Assembly (NCBI GenBank): GCA_024138015.1
Contig: JAMXBB010000004.1
Location: 6,654,409 to 6,718,408 of the forward strand
DNA from: Lumnitzera littorea
Lineage: Eukaryota > Streptophyta > Magnoliopsida > Myrtales > Combretaceae
Direction of reading: 5' to 3'
Length of the DNA stretch: 64,000 bases
Of this stretch, positions 1-12,429 are shown piece by piece; within the stretch, counting starts at the first letter, position 1, and each line of letters starts with the position of its first letter. The notes beneath the pieces are model-generated. The model worked only from the letters and a program-made list of their open reading frames with translations. It did not search any database and had not been told where the DNA came from. Position numbers and translations under genes: made by a program.

Positions 1-1799
1 TTTTATTTTTAATAGAGGAAATGTTTTTCTTAAAAGAGTGAAGGGAACAAAAAAAAAAAAAAAAATGATTTTCTTATTATTTTTTTTAAACTCACTGAAC
101 TATTTCCTTGCATTTGATCTTAATTCTTAGGAGATTAATAAACAGGTTAAATGTTATAGTAACCACTGCTTCTCCTGATTTTAGGATGTCCTTTTATTTT
201 TCTTCTTCTTTTTTTTTTTTTTTGTTGCTAAAATTTATTTTATGTGAATAGAAGTACTAGTATGCATTTGGATTACACAACATCGTTGGTCGGTACACAT
301 TTGAATGTTATATTCGTTCTGCATGACGGGAGTATCTTAAATGGAGTATCATATTCCATTCCACCTGTTGTCGAAATGTCACACCTCTGATCTATCTGTG
401 AAGAAGCATATTCCCTACTTTTTGCATCATTTTATCAATATTTTTATAACCAGCGTACTCTTGTTGCCAATGGTTGTTCCAAACTATATTAGACTCTGAT
501 TAATTATGACCGACGATACAAAATATAAAATCTACTTCCACAAGGGTTGGAGAACAATTGTTGTCAGGATTAGTGTGCTTCTTTCATAAAAATGTTCTCT
601 GAACTTTTCTCAAACATTTGTTATAATAAGAACTTTAGAATGTCAAATATTATTGTAGTCTTATGAAGAGTTTAGGGTGACTAAAATGGATTTTCTCTTT
701 TTTTCTTTTTTCTTTCTTTTTTTTTTTAATTTACGGACAAATGATGATGAAAAGTGAAAAAATAGTCGTAGATGGTGGTTAATCATCATTGAAAGTGTCA
801 TTGGAAATTAAAATCAGGAAAATGATCTCCACTTTTTTTCTTTTAATTATATTAAAAGGCAATCGTTTTTTTTTTTTTCATTATCCTTTGCATTTTCATG
901 GTTGTTAAACTACCAAAATTGAAAGTTGGATTCTATTTGACAATAGTAAAGCCCTCATCATAATAACGTTGAAAGAAAGTAAAAAAGTTTCCATGCTTGA
1001 TCATTACCATCTTCCAATTTTTCATAATGTTTATGCTAGATTTGATCAAGAATGCACATATCTCCTCTTTGCCCCCTACTTAAGCATGTAAAATGCCTAA
1101 TTAAAGCATCTAACGCAGTGACTAAAAGAAGAAAGGACATGATAGGGACAGAACATTAAAGCTCCATGGTCTCCGACCGGTGAAGGCCAATTTCTTTTGA
1201 ATATCTTTACAAGTTCAAATCAACCATCAGAGGATGCTTGGTGTGGGTGCATGCGCGTGTGTATATATATACATATATATATGCCTACTATCAATTAGGA
1301 ACTTGGATTGTCTTTTTGTTGTTCTCATTCCATAACAATGGTTTGCTTTGCAGCTTTCTCTTCATTGTCACGGTAGCTGTTAATACTCAGTTTTATAAAT
1401 TACTACATATAAACCTTTTGCCTTTAAGATTAAGCGTGTTTGTTCAATTTAGTAATTTTGTGCTTTTCATGGCTGTCTTAGGTGATTGTGCAGATTCTCG
1501 TCCAAGTTATCTTGTTGTGGGTACAGTTTATGACCACTATCATTTCAGATGGCATCCTTTTCTTCCATTTTCATGTTGTCGCTTTATTTGCTTGTGTGGA
1601 TTGTCCAATAATTAAGAGTAAGTGGCATTGTGCTTTATTTTACGGCTCCAAGTTACGATTCATTTCAAGTATCTTATCTAAACCACTTGTTGACCCCCTC
1701 GTAACATAAATTGTGCCATGTTCAGTATGTTCTTTCTTGCCGACCAACTATTTAGGATTGTTCAAGTGTATAATTGTATTGTTTTTCTTAACTACATGG
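1..1799. other. AT-rich intergenic, no gene seen
   Basis: Poly-A and poly-T runs and a short TG/TA microsatellite near 1258-1282. An open frame of about 125 codons at 1238-1615 starts inside that microsatellite, is rich in F, L, C and Y, and matches no family I recognise, so I treat it as chance. Nothing else is supported. Confidence 0.6.
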
Positions 1800-1942
1800 T
1801 AGAATACATGTACTTATAAAGGAGGATAAGGGTTTGTAACCTCCATACACAAGTAAAGAGATAGTTCTGCCCTTATACTAGTAATATAGAATGATACACC
1901 TCTTCAACCTTAAGTTGTTGATGTCAATGTGAAATTAAAACA

Positions 1943-2119
1943 TTACCAGAAAAATATAGCTGTAAAAAGGTTCTTGGTGAAGATATCTATGGGAATGTAA
2001 CAAAAGAGAACTTGGTGAGATGCAATCATTTCATGCACAAAGTGGTAATCAATGTCCAAAAATTTGGTGCAATCATATTGAATTGGGTTACTGGATATGT
2101 AAACAACTCCAAGAATGTG
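1943..2119 (-). pseudogene. Copia pol 3' end (RNase H C-terminus) relic
   Basis: Read on the minus strand, about 58 codons are open and resemble the very end of Ty1/Copia polyproteins. There is a segment with 'NPIQYDCTKF', then 'DIDYHFVHEM', then 'DIFTKNL'. These match the conserved NP-x-x-HxRTKH-IEID-HF and (A)DIFTKPL blocks that close the RNase H/tether region of Copia pol. The H in HxRTKH has changed. No reverse transcriptase domain is readable next to it, so this is an isolated fragment. The sequence down to about 1800 (lower coordinates) may be its 3' LTR, but no LTR pair was identified. Confidence 0.75.
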
Positions 2120-2240
2120 ACAATAAAGATGATGGGGTATAGGATGGGGACACCTATCTTACATATGAGGTGATAGACCTAGGTGAATTTCACAACACAT
2201 ATGCTAAGGCCCAATATCTACCTTAATGGAGCTCCATGAC

Positions 2241-2440
2241 ATAATGGCTGCTTCTTGAATCACTATGATTTAAGATTGCACCAAAAGAAGATGGAATACT
2301 CTGTAGTGGAACAATTGTATGGACAACTATTCTAGCCTACATAATGGCTGCTTCTTGAATCACTATGATTTAAGATTGCACCAAAAGAAGATGGAATACT
2401 CTGTAGTGGAACAATTTTATGGACAACCAGTCTAGCCTAC
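2241..2440. repeat. 100-bp tandem duplication, two copies
   Basis: Two abutting copies of exactly 100 bp (2241-2340 and 2341-2440). Both start ATAATGGCTGCTTC and end TCTAGCCTAC, with only a few differences near the 3' end of the unit. They sit just upstream, in the minus-strand sense, of the Copia pol fragment at 1943-2119, so they probably lie within the body of that decayed element. The near identity suggests a recent duplication compared with the age of the element. Confidence 0.9.
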
Positions 2441-3187
2441 ATCAGCAAAGGTAGGTAGGGAGGTACGAGATGCACATACAATGGAAAGACCCAATGATAG
2501 GTTACTGCTAAGATATCAGAGAATTTATTTGGTTTTCTATATACTAGTGTTTGGAAGATGCATGTATTGACTTAACAGATTGACTGTGAAGTTGATATTT
2601 GATGGCGGTGAGGTATGATAATGCATCAACAGTCTCGTGGTAGGCCATAGAGCTATCATTTTTACCAAATCTTTAGAGCTTCTCTTTTACAGGTTGCAAG
2701 TTTAATTTTCCATCTTTGAGATCGGCTTAACTGGCCAATGTTCCAGTCATGTTTATTTTTTTTATAGGAGACTTCACTACTCCGTACAAGCGCATGATTA
2801 CACAACTTTTATCCAAATATAGGAGCTCTCTCTATCGAGAGTTTTTCTCTCGGTGTTGAGAGTTTTTCTTACACTTAACGTGTAATCATTTCTTACACTA
2901 GAGTATCTTTTTGAGTATATTCTTTCCTCGCCTAAAACGACTTTCTATCAATCACCATTCTTTTCTAGAAATGTCGTAATGGTTTATCATTTTACTAATT
3001 AAAAACTAAAAAATTTTTTACAAAAGTCACAAATATCAACTTCATTCATCACTATTAGCAATCACCATCTACAGCAGCTCAATAGTATTTTCTGGATCAT
3101 TTTCTCTTCATCCCTTCAATTAATAGTAGTGTACAATCATCTTAATATAGATCAAGTTTCTAAGTAGCATTGGTTCAAAGGTAAATC
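2441..3187. other. Intergenic / decayed repeat, no gene seen
   Basis: AT-rich, with no coding segment I can support. A short GAGAGTTTTTCT motif occurs twice near 2838-2868. The left part may still belong to the minus-strand Copia relic. Confidence 0.4.
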
Positions 3188-3960
3188 ATGGAATGCGTTA
3201 ACAAAGTGAAAAAGCCCATGATATGCCATAAACATGACAGTGATGATGAGGACGATTTGATGCTCAAGTTGATTCTTGGAGAAGAAATCAAAAGGAGTTT
3301 CTATAGGGAGGTCATGTAGTTGCTCTATATAGAGGTATGGTAATGAGCATTCTGTGGAAAGCTTGGGAGGATTATGGAGAAGTCACTTTTGCTCCATAAG
3401 GACTTAATAAATTTCTAGTGGCTTTCAGTTCCGTAAAGACGATGAGAACTTGGTGAATGAAGGGCCATGGACTAACGTAGGTTATGTTTTTGTTTTGAAG
3501 GAATGGAGTAATGATTCTAATATTGAGGAAGTGAAGTTAGATGAGGTGGCTATTTGGATACAAGTGCATGGGGTCAAATTAGATCAAACGATGGTAAGGA
3601 ATGCAAAAATTATTAGTGCTTCTCTCGGAAAAATTGATCAAGGTGGAACCTATTAAATCGGTAAATAGGTCTAGAAGAGGTCTTTTAAGAGTTAGGGTTC
3701 CTATAGAAGTTAAGAAGCCTTTGAAGAATGGGTTATGTTGGGGAGAGAGATATGAAGTTACTTTCAAACATAAATTACTCTCGGATTTTTGTTTCGATTG
3801 TGGCAAATTAGGTCATTTGGCTAAATAATGTCTAATGAAAGTTAGGTTACGTAATGGGTATGGTCCTGGGTTAAGAGTAGTGGCATTAAAGATGGGTTTT
3901 GGAAAAATAGAAGTCAATTGGGAAATAGTGATGGCCCTTGGAAAGAAGGTTGAAAAAAAG
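3188..3960 (+). pseudogene. LINE ORF1 relic (DUF4283 and CCHC zinc knuckle)
   Basis: This is a decayed nucleic-acid-binding ORF1 of a plant L1-type LINE. From about 3420 the frame reads 'FQFRKDDENLVNEGPW', then 'IWIQVHGVKLDQ', which is the DUF4283 pattern (W-Q-F, GPW, W-V-x-G-P). After a frame change near 3600-3655 another frame gives 'WGERYEVTFKHKLLSDFCF' followed by a CX2CX4HX4C knuckle (CFDCGKLGH). A stop codon separates the last Cys from the rest. The N-terminal piece starts at an ATG at 3188, but stops separate it from DUF4283. No endonuclease or reverse transcriptase (ORF2) follows, so the element is truncated. Family assignment is good; exact ends are approximate. Confidence 0.8.
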
Positions 3961-4119
3961 ATACTTACTTTTTTTTTTTTTCAAGGGAAAGATAGCGGAT
4001 TCTTATCACAACCTGAGGGGTTAGTCGTTACAGTCGTCATATACCGTACAAAAGAGTATAGATTGATATCCCTTATAATTAACAACTCTTTATATGATAT
4101 ACAACACTACTATTACAAC

Positions 4120-5570
4120 TAACAACCTAGAGTTAAGTAGATGTACGTAATATCATTATATTATAATAATAACAACCATTTAAATATAAATAACACACAC
4201 ATACATATATATAGAAATTTATAGATAGGAGGTCAATAATATCTTGTATTTCAAACTGATAATAAATTACACTACATATTAAGGTTCTAGATCTACATAC
4301 AATAACATAGTCTACTCTTATTACATCATACTCTTACATCAACTCACTAAAGTACTACTAACCTTAGGCATCCAACGACTCGACTATACGAATAAATCAG
4401 CTTGCGAAAGTAAACAATAAGTGTATGAGCTAACTAAATTAGTGAGATATTTCCTTTAACCATACAATGACAAGTTATACAACAATTTAATTTAATCAAA
4501 TGAATGTATGAACAATCGGTATACCATACAAATACATGCAGGTGATCAAGTACTGTATGCAACTTAGATTTAACGCTCTCCGAAGTTAGAGTTAGAGATA
4601 CATTGGCACCAGTTAGATCTGGGTATCAAACTAGAACTTACATAATAACGAAACTTCGTGTTTCGTATACAAAATATAATGGAATATCCATTTTCATAAT
4701 TTTAGTGAAAATCGAGTTCTACATATGATTTTGAGTAGGTTTATGTAATCCTTACTCACCCTTAAACTAAGGCCTTTAGACTTGACCCTTAATCAGGTGA
4801 TTAGTGTCTCCAACGCCTAGTGTTCTCGTAAGCTAAGGCAAAGTCATATTGCACATGTGCATTGTACGAAATATTATAACAACAAATAATCAACCTTTAT
4901 ATGGCCTTTTGCTACCTTTGTGTAATATAATGGTTGAAATTAGTTATGTAGTGTATGATTATGCGTGTTTCGATTTAGTTCATTCAAGTTGGATAATGTT
5001 AAGTCTTTTTATTTAGCGATCAATAAAGTTACAAATAGATCAATTTTTATTAAATTTACTATGCAACAAACAGTACATTATTATACATTAAAGTAAATTT
5101 ACTATTAACAAACAGTATCATATACAAGCATAACTTAGCTCTACACAAATCAATTATAATTTATATTTACTATCTACATACGAAAGTAAGTATAAAATCA
5201 TTATGAATACTCACTCGGCCATACTGGAAGTTAAGGATCGTAATAGTCAAATGGTAAATCGATGCCAAAGTTGTGATCACCTGACAATAGGCAATATAAA
5301 AAGCAGTAAGTTTGGGAATTAAATAATCAAACTAGTATTATGTTTTATACTGTTTACTTAAATTAGCTATTCGTTTGTGTGAAATTGTTGATTTGAGTTT
5401 TTTACCTAATCGTATATAACCTTTTTGATTTAGCTTGGATGTTTACGAACTTATAGTTCATTTCGATCGTTTTCGAATGTATTTTCTCGTAATGAGATTT
5501 GTCTTGGACGTTGTAACATGCAGTTTTGATTTTGATATAAAAATATCACATAGTTCATCATTTTGACTTA
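4120..5570 (-). repeat. Dispersed ~1.4-kb repeat, copy 1 (LTR-like), inverted relative to copy at 62.1 kb
   Basis: The reverse complement of this stretch aligns by eye with 62090-63480. Matching landmarks include TACGAGAAA followed by GAAAACGAT-GAAATG-ACTATAA, GTTATATACGATT, a GGTGATC block, CAAGTGAGTA / CGAGTGAGTA, and a GGAGAGCGTTAAATC block. No protein-coding domain is visible. Length, AT content and non-coding nature fit an LTR of a Gypsy-type element or a solo LTR, but neither TG...CA ends nor a target duplication was established, so the class is open. Confidence 0.7.
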
Positions 5571-6198
5571 AATAGTTATAAAATATCAATTTAAGTTTTT
5601 CTTAGTATAATTAGGAATTAATAAATATTTGTATTGTATAGTTTGTAATTTTCTTAGTTTGGTTTTATTTTACTATAATTACTCATTTTTTACTTATTTT
5701 TGGGGTTTAAGATCTATTAATTCAATTTTTTCTAATTAATTAATTATATGGCTGCTAGGACTTGGCCAAAAAAAAAAAATGCGAATTGTGAATCAAAATA
5801 TAAACTGAACCAAACTTCAATTTTTTTGTGAACTGTTTGATTTGCGGCTTGGTTAGGTTATATATAAATGATTCACAGTTCGGTTTGGAGAAACGAATGG
5901 AATTGTTCTGTTTTGAATCGAATTGAACCGTTTAGTTAGATAAAAAAAATTTATGCAAATATTTTTGTATTTTTTTATATTTTTTTCCATCAATCTTCAT
6001 ACATTTCATCAAATTTTTCATATCTTGTTATTCTTTTTTATAATTTTATGTCAATTATTAAGATTAAGTTTAGTAAATTTTATTTGAAATTTTATATTTA
6101 TTGGAAATAAAAATACTTAATGCAAATTCGATACAAATGATTTGATTTAAACTGATTTTAATTAAGTTCAAAAAATTTATTAATCGAACTGTTATATT
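5571..6198. other. AT-rich, possible MITE remnant with GAACCG-type motifs
   Basis: Between about 5780 and 5940 there are repeated motifs of the AACCG/CGGTT type (GAACCAAAC, CAGTTCGGTTTGG, TTGAACCG) embedded in AT-rich DNA. Similar motifs occur in the hAT-like elements of this window. No terminal repeats or target duplication were resolved, so no element is called with confidence. Confidence 0.25.
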
Positions 6199-6471
6199 AT
6201 GTTGGATTCAATAAGGGAAGGCAAACCATACCAAATTGAGTCGTACCTATCCCTAGTAACCACTATTCAAAGTGAAACCAAACCTCCTTACCATTATGAG
6301 GAATTTCCTCCCATTCATTATTATAAACCTAGTCTCTCTATGGATAATCTACCAATTGACTATGCTCCACCTTCTTCTCCTAATCAAACATTACCTACTG
6401 TATCTTTTGCCCTTTCACAAATTGTGGACAATGCTAAATTGTGTCTTAAACTAAACCTTTCTACAATTTAG
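6199..6471 (+). CDS. Unrecognised 90-codon open frame
   Basis: An ATG-started frame of 90 codons. The product is rich in Pro, Tyr and Ser (for example 'YHYEEFPPIHYYKPS'), with no signal peptide, membrane segment or domain I recognise. Its composition is less random than neighbouring AT-rich frames, which is why I list it. It may be a piece of a decayed transposon polyprotein or of a spliced exon. Chance is quite possible. Confidence 0.15.
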   Translation: MLDSIREGKPYQIESYLSLVTTIQSETKPPYHYEEFPPIHYYKPSLSMDNLPIDYAPPSSPNQTLPTVSFALSQIVDNAKLCLKLNLSTI

Positions 6472-8279
6472 AAGCCCATCAGAATAGTGCACCCCATGAT
6501 CCTTTATGTAAAGGTTTAGTGAACCAGTCAAATGGAAAGATAAATAGCTTAGAAACTAGAGGAAGAAATGAGAATGAAGTATCTAGACTTATTTCAAATT
6601 TTAGGTTTATAACTTTCAAGGATGAAAGTTCTATTTAGTAAGGGAGAGAGATTATAATTCCTAGATTTAATTAAAAAAAAAGGAACTAAAATAGTATATT
6701 ATTAAATCATGGTTTTTCTTTAAATATCTTCAAGTGGGAAAGGGTATTTTTGTATGCCCATTACCTAATATCACGATCCCTATCCTTTTTTTTTTCCTCC
6801 TCTTCTTTCCTTCTCTCTTCTCTTACATTTTATTTACTGAGGCAATATCCTCTTCCAGTCTTCTATAGAACGTGGAAATTGAATGTAAGCAAGCTGAATA
6901 TTTTCTTTTTCTTTCATTTTTACTAATTGCTTATGCATTTGATGTGAAGTTTAGTGTGGGGGTGTTGGGGAGGTGAGAAATAGGTTCTTTATGCGCATAT
7001 GAGGAAAGACAATAGTTAAAGGACAGGAGTGTGAGTTTTTCTTTAGTTAGTTCGTGTTTTGGAGAAGTGGTCAATGCAATTTGTGGTTTGAACAAGTTAT
7101 AATGCATGTTTAGGGCTTGATTTCATAAGGTTTTGAGAGTTTTGTATGCAAATTGTGTTTGGGTATTATCTTTCAAGTCTCTAAATTTTATGTTTAAAGT
7201 TGTTTCCTTCTTATTTTGATGCGAATTAAGTTTTGGGTTTCTTGATGAGTTATTTTTCCAGTGGAATTTAGGGTTAGAGGTTGTAGAGTAGTGTGAAGGA
7301 ATGAAAGAATGGGAAGTTTTGGTTGTTTATTATGAGAGGGAGCTTCATGTATTCTTCCAACAGAATCAATTATTGATCGATCGGTATATTTCTTTTTTTA
7401 TCAACTAGTAAGGTTATGTTTAGAACATAATGTGTTTTAGAATATCGTTCAATGGGTAGTTTTCTTACCAATCAATAAGGAGAAGTTGAGTTTTAGCTTA
7501 CCAACTGATTGATTGATAAGTTCCATAATATGTATATATGCTTTCACTTTCTTATTTTACTTCTATTGCTTGAAAAAATTTACTTTTAACTACTTCTTAA
7601 ACATTTTCAAACTGATATTATGAACATGTTTTAACAACTTTTTATCAAGATCAATCCAATTATTTTTTAAAAGTAAGTTATGTAGAGGTTAGAGTAAAGA
7701 GTATAGAATGAGGGAATGGTTGCAGCATTTAGAGTTTAGGTTCTAAGTTATGATTTTGTGGTTGCTCAATAGGTTTTAAGATTCATATTGTTACAAGTTT
7801 CGATGATATGTTTGTTCTAGGTACGAGATATATGTATGTTTGGTTGTACATATCAAGATAATATCCCAAACGAACCTTATTTATTATCTAGCTAATTAAT
7901 GGTATGTTTTTTGTGTGTAGCTTTACCAAAAACCTCTACGAAGACTAGCGTATTAGCAATGCATGCCAATGATGTTGTCTTGACTATTCCCTTATAGAGA
8001 TAATTTGGAGATCTAGATTGTTACTTGGCTACTTGGGTGTTAGGGATGACCTAATATTGATACTATATGGTATTTATATATTTCTGTATACTAAAGTCAT
8101 GAGTTACTTTAAGATTTAGGACGTCAAGACCGTGTTGCCTTTTGGACTAAATAAAGATAATAAGTTGGTGTGTGTTGATTTTTATTAATATTGATATTTA
8201 TTAATACTTGTATTGTATGTCAATTTGATTCAGCTTGTGGATATGGTCATGCGCATATGAGTACTGGGCTTTAGCCCAC
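6472..8279. other. Intergenic, no gene supported
   Basis: Pyrimidine-rich DNA near 6785-6830 (CTTCTTTCCTTCTCTCTTCTC) could be a 5' leader. It is followed by a T-rich, G-containing stretch to about 7800 that resembles an intron in composition. I could not link this to a coding exon except possibly the acidic fragment at 8300-8452. Confidence 0.3.
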
Positions 8280-8299
8280 CCTTTGAGGATCCTTTTGTT

Positions 8300-8452
8300 T
8301 TTTAGCTATAGAAAAAACTTCTTGTGATGGCTTAGATGAGTATGAATATGATGATGATGATTATGAATATGAGTATGAGCATGATGATGTGGGAGAGGAG
8401 TATGATTATTATTACTATGATGATGGAGCGGGACCATATACTTTCTTGTGAT
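8300..8452 (+). CDS. Acidic, tyrosine-rich coding fragment (possible terminal exon)
   Basis: The frame reads ...AIEKTSCDGLDEYEYDDDDYE, then more D/E/Y, then 'EEYDYYYYDDGAGPYTFL' and a stop at 8450-8452. Asp, Glu and Tyr dominate and the triplet usage (GAT, TAT, GAG) is regular across about 40 codons. No start codon lies in this frame close upstream, and an AG at about 8313 could be a splice acceptor. It may be a last exon of an unrecognised gene, or a trinucleotide low-complexity tract that happens to be open. Confidence 0.25.
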
Positions 8453-9539
8453 CATGACTAGTAGTAGGAGATTAAATTTTGTTATTTATGTTGTCCTTCC
8501 CCAGCGCACAATGGAAATTTACTATTAGCAGTCAGGTGGGACAAGGAAACTCTATTCTACAAGTTGCAAGTTCAATTTCCTATCATGGCATTCCATGTGG
8601 TTCCTTAGCTGCAAAACCATCTGCATGGGCAAATCAATAGCTATTGTACTATGTAAAACAAGCATAATCTAGAGAGGAGGTAATTTCATATGATGTTATC
8701 ACCACCGTTCCATACATGTACTTTAAAAGCAAGTTGACATTATATGACTGCATATGATTCTTATTGTATTTTTAATATAGTTTATGGTTATAGAAAGATA
8801 TAAATCGATGACGTTGAATGCATGTCATAACCTGCACTAGTCAGCATTTTCTTGATTTGTAGAGTTTACAGATTAAGAATAGTGATAGAAACACTCCCAA
8901 AAGCAAGTTCATATTAAGCACGTGAGGATAAGAAAAAGCAGAGGGATGAGAGGGGAAGGGGATGAATATCTGAGTCATTGAAGATTAATGGAGCAAGCTA
9001 ACTCTTCTGGAAGCTACAAATCTCAAAGTATCTTTATCTAGAGCAATTGAAACTCTTGATCAAGTAGTCTAGATTTTCTATAGCCTCTTATATTTTGTGG
9101 TGATGAGTCAGGCACGGTACCTCTTCGCAACAATAGAGGAACAATTTCATAACATATGGGCTATAAGACCTTGGTTGGTAAGTAGTACAAGCTAGCTATA
9201 AATCTAGGCATTCACTAATATAGCGAAATAGAGGAAATAAGAAACACAAATAGAAACTCAGTATCTTGCAACTTCAATGTTCACATACAAAAAAAAGACT
9301 ATCATATGATTTAGGATACTAGAGGCACATAGGATATTATATAGGATCCTTATAAACTATGCTCTTGTTATTTGCAGCTCTAGCACACATGCATTACATG
9401 CGGTGACCATTCTAGAAGGTGATACATGACCATTCTCAAAGGTAATGACCATACTAAACAAAACTTCTTCACGATCAATAAAAAACAACTAAGTTGAAGC
9501 CTTATTCTCAAGAACTATTTTGTTGAGGTTGTGTTCATC
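8453..9539. other. Intergenic / decayed repeat, no gene seen
   Basis: No coding segment supported. The right part (from about 9050) probably belongs to the downstream pol region of the minus-strand Copia relic that is readable from about 9540 onward, but I could not read a reverse transcriptase domain in it. Confidence 0.4.
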
Positions 9540-11510
9540 ATTAAGATCGATCTTCTTTTCCTTGAGTTCCATTTTAGTTAGATTTGGAGAGATTGTTTTG
9601 CCATGAGTAAGCCTCATTATCTTGGAGCAACCTCGGACTATTACTTCTTCGAGGGATTGAAATCAAAATTTGTAATTTCCTTCACAAAAGCTTATAGCTC
9701 CTAACATTGCTCTTATTCTTTTTAATAGTGTCCTGCTCATCCACTTTGCCATTCTTGTTGAGAGTGTATGCTATAGTGAACTGTATTTTGATGCCTTTTT
9801 ACTTGCAAAATTTATCAAATTCATCTCCAATATATTCTTTTTCATTATCTAACCTCAAACACTTGATCTTGCTTCTAGATTCAAGTTCAACCCATGTTTT
9901 AAAAACTTTGAACATTGGAAACACATTTGCCTTCCTCTTGATAGAATATACCTAACATCTACTAGAATAATCATCAATTAACAATATATAAAATTTCGCT
10001 CTTTTTAAAGATTGAATCAATGCTTTCCAAACACCAGAGTGAACCAATTTTAAAATAATTTTGCTTCTAGAATTTGATGTGTTAAATTTCAACCGATACT
10101 GCTTACTAGTAACACACTACTCACAAAAAGGCAGTGAAATCTTTGCGAGACTAGAAAGTAGGTTTTTCTTAATAAGAACTTTCATTTTTTGTTTAGATAT
10201 GTAGCTAAGTTTTTTATGCTACATTATCATAGATCTTTTAATTGACCTACTTGAAGCAATTAATGCTTCTACTTTTTGTAGAGTCTCTCTCATTAATGTG
10301 TTTAAATTTGTAGCCATCTTTTTTGTCTTCATAAGTACAAGTGCATCCCTAACTAATTTTATGATCTTGTTTTCAACTTCAACTTTACATCTAAGACCAT
10401 CTAGTTTTCTTAAATACAACAAATTCTTTTTTAAGCCAATTGCTTCTTAAATAGTGCATGTTGTATCATCATATATCTTTAGCCTGATGCTCTTGATACC
10501 AACAATCTTTAAAGCATGGTAATTACAGCTATACATAGATCTTCCTCAAATAGGTTCATAATAATGGAACCATTCTTTTTAAGAGGTCATGTGAAAAGTA
10601 ACTCCTAAATTGAAGAGCTACACACCAGAAAAACTTTTCCTGTTTTTAGTTGTCTATACTACTTCATAGCATAAAGCATTTCCATTATCTGAAGTGTTTG
10701 CTATATTTCTTTAAGGATTGAAACTTTTTTATTTAAGTTTCAACAATCCTTCTTTAAGTGATCTTCCTTACTGCAGTTGTAGTATTTTAAATTCTTTTTA
10801 TTTATTGACTTTGATCTATCATGACTTTGACTCCTATTTGAGCCACGTTCCATTGATCTCTCTCACATCACTATTAAGGCCTCCACTTGTTGTGTGCTTG
10901 TTTACCTATCTTTGTTATTCTTACACTGGCCCTCTTCTTCTATAATAGCAGTTGCAATACATCGAAGATTAGGTTGTCTGTAAGAATATTGTTTGTCAAG
11001 TTGATGATGAGTTGATCACATGAATCAGGTAGACTTTGAAGTAGAAGTTCAACACTCAATTGACTCTATTTTATAATCTAATGATGTGAGTTGAGAAAAT
11101 AAAGTGCTCAGAGAGTTGATGTGTTATGTCGCCAAAATAGATTCTGACATTTGAAGAGTATAGAGTTTTCTTTTAAGAAAGATTTTATTGTAGAGTGATT
11201 TGACCTTATATAATTTAGTAGGATGATCCTAAATCTCCTTTGTTGTCTTCTTTTCTTCTGTGCTTAACAATACCCTAGTTGCTAATCTTAGATGAAGATT
11301 TGCTATAACATTCCTAACCATCTCATTTCACTTAGCATTATTTATGAAGTCTGCCACACAATATTCTCTTTTCTATAATATGAGAAAAGTTACTACTTTC
11401 TCTTCTTCATCACTTTCTAACATAAAGAGTGAAATGTTTGGAGATTATTAAAATGGTTTCCAATTGCTATGATTAAGTTTATTTATAGATAAATTCTCTA
11501 ACATAAATAC
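9540..11510 (-). mobile_element. Ty1/Copia (Tnt1-like) gag-pol relic
   Basis: On the minus strand, pieces of a Tnt1-like Copia polyprotein lie in the expected order. Gag is at about 11400-10900. A CCHC knuckle at about 10810-10730 reads 'YYNCSKEDHLKKDC', preceded by an S/R/K-rich stretch. A GAG-pre-integrase segment at 10422-10219 reads 'LRKLDGLRCKVEVEN' and 'MRETLQKVEALIASS'. The integrase core at about 9990-9690 reads 'VKFYILLIDDYSS', 'KTWVELESRSKIKCLRLDNE' and 'EYIGDEFDKFC'. Frames change repeatedly and stops interrupt, so it is dead. The integrase end stops near 9540, so the element is truncated before reverse transcriptase. No LTR pair was found. Confidence 0.85.
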
Positions 11511-12420
11511 CAGATATGGCATGAATTATACATTGTAAAAAATGGATTATGTATGACAATGTAAATTTTCAATTTATTACTTTTATAGGCTTGGTAAAAA
11601 ATCGTCTTCATTTCTTATTTCTCTTTATCAATGAGCATTAATGGTAGCTCATTTTTATTGCCAAGAACTACCCTTACAAATTCAAAATATAAATGAATAT
11701 GATAATAACTATTATACATTGGGAGTAGGGAATGAGACAGCAACTTCCTAAACACACTAACATTAGTGTTTGTGTGTTGTAGGATGTTGGTGCGCTAAGA
11801 TTGGTCAAGGAGTGCCTAAGAGCCGTAGAGAGGTGATCTTTAGAATTTCCTCCATAACGTAAATAAGAATTAAATATTATACAATTGTATTTATATGAGT
11901 TATATAGTTAACATTTATACGTATTTAGTTGTTTTAAATTTGTTCTTTAAAATAGGAGCAACTGTCATATTTTTTAAAAAAGGCTTCCAAACCCTATTTT
12001 GCTATTTTGTTTTTATACAAAATATTAAAAAAATTGTTGAATTTAAAGAAATCACATAAAATGCAAAAGAAAGAAATAACTCCTTATTTTATCTTTTCTT
12101 CTTTTAGTTTTTGATATCTTATTGTATATAATGTTATATATCTTTTTTTTAATAAAATCTTTAATCATTTTTAGGAGAAAGAAACAAATCATGTAGGGAT
12201 CTAAAATAACTTTTTGAATATTCAAAAGTTTAAATTTTCAATTTTAGAATTAGCTATCTAAATACATATGATGCAAATATAAATAAATTTACTCTTTTAT
12301 AATTCTACAACAGCCATTTCTGGCTAGGGTTACCTCTAGGCTCACTTATTTTTCCATGCGGGCTAAACAGTTAAAAAAGTTAAGGACCGGTGTGACAGCG
12401 CTTTTAAGATATAACAGCCA
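11511..12420. other. AT-rich intergenic left of FRL-A
   Basis: Long AT-rich stretches with no coding potential I can support. The right end merges into the FRL-A upstream region. A phrase AACAGCCATTTCTGGCTAG at 12309 is echoed as an inverted partner ACAGCCAGAAATGG at 12413, which could form a short stem. Confidence 0.4.
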
Positions 12421-12429
12421 GAAATGGAA

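Noticed and set aside
1238..1709. Overlapping open frames of 125 and 75 codons on the plus strand
   Set aside because: They start within or near a TG/TA microsatellite and have hydrophobic, T-rich-driven composition with no recognisable motif.
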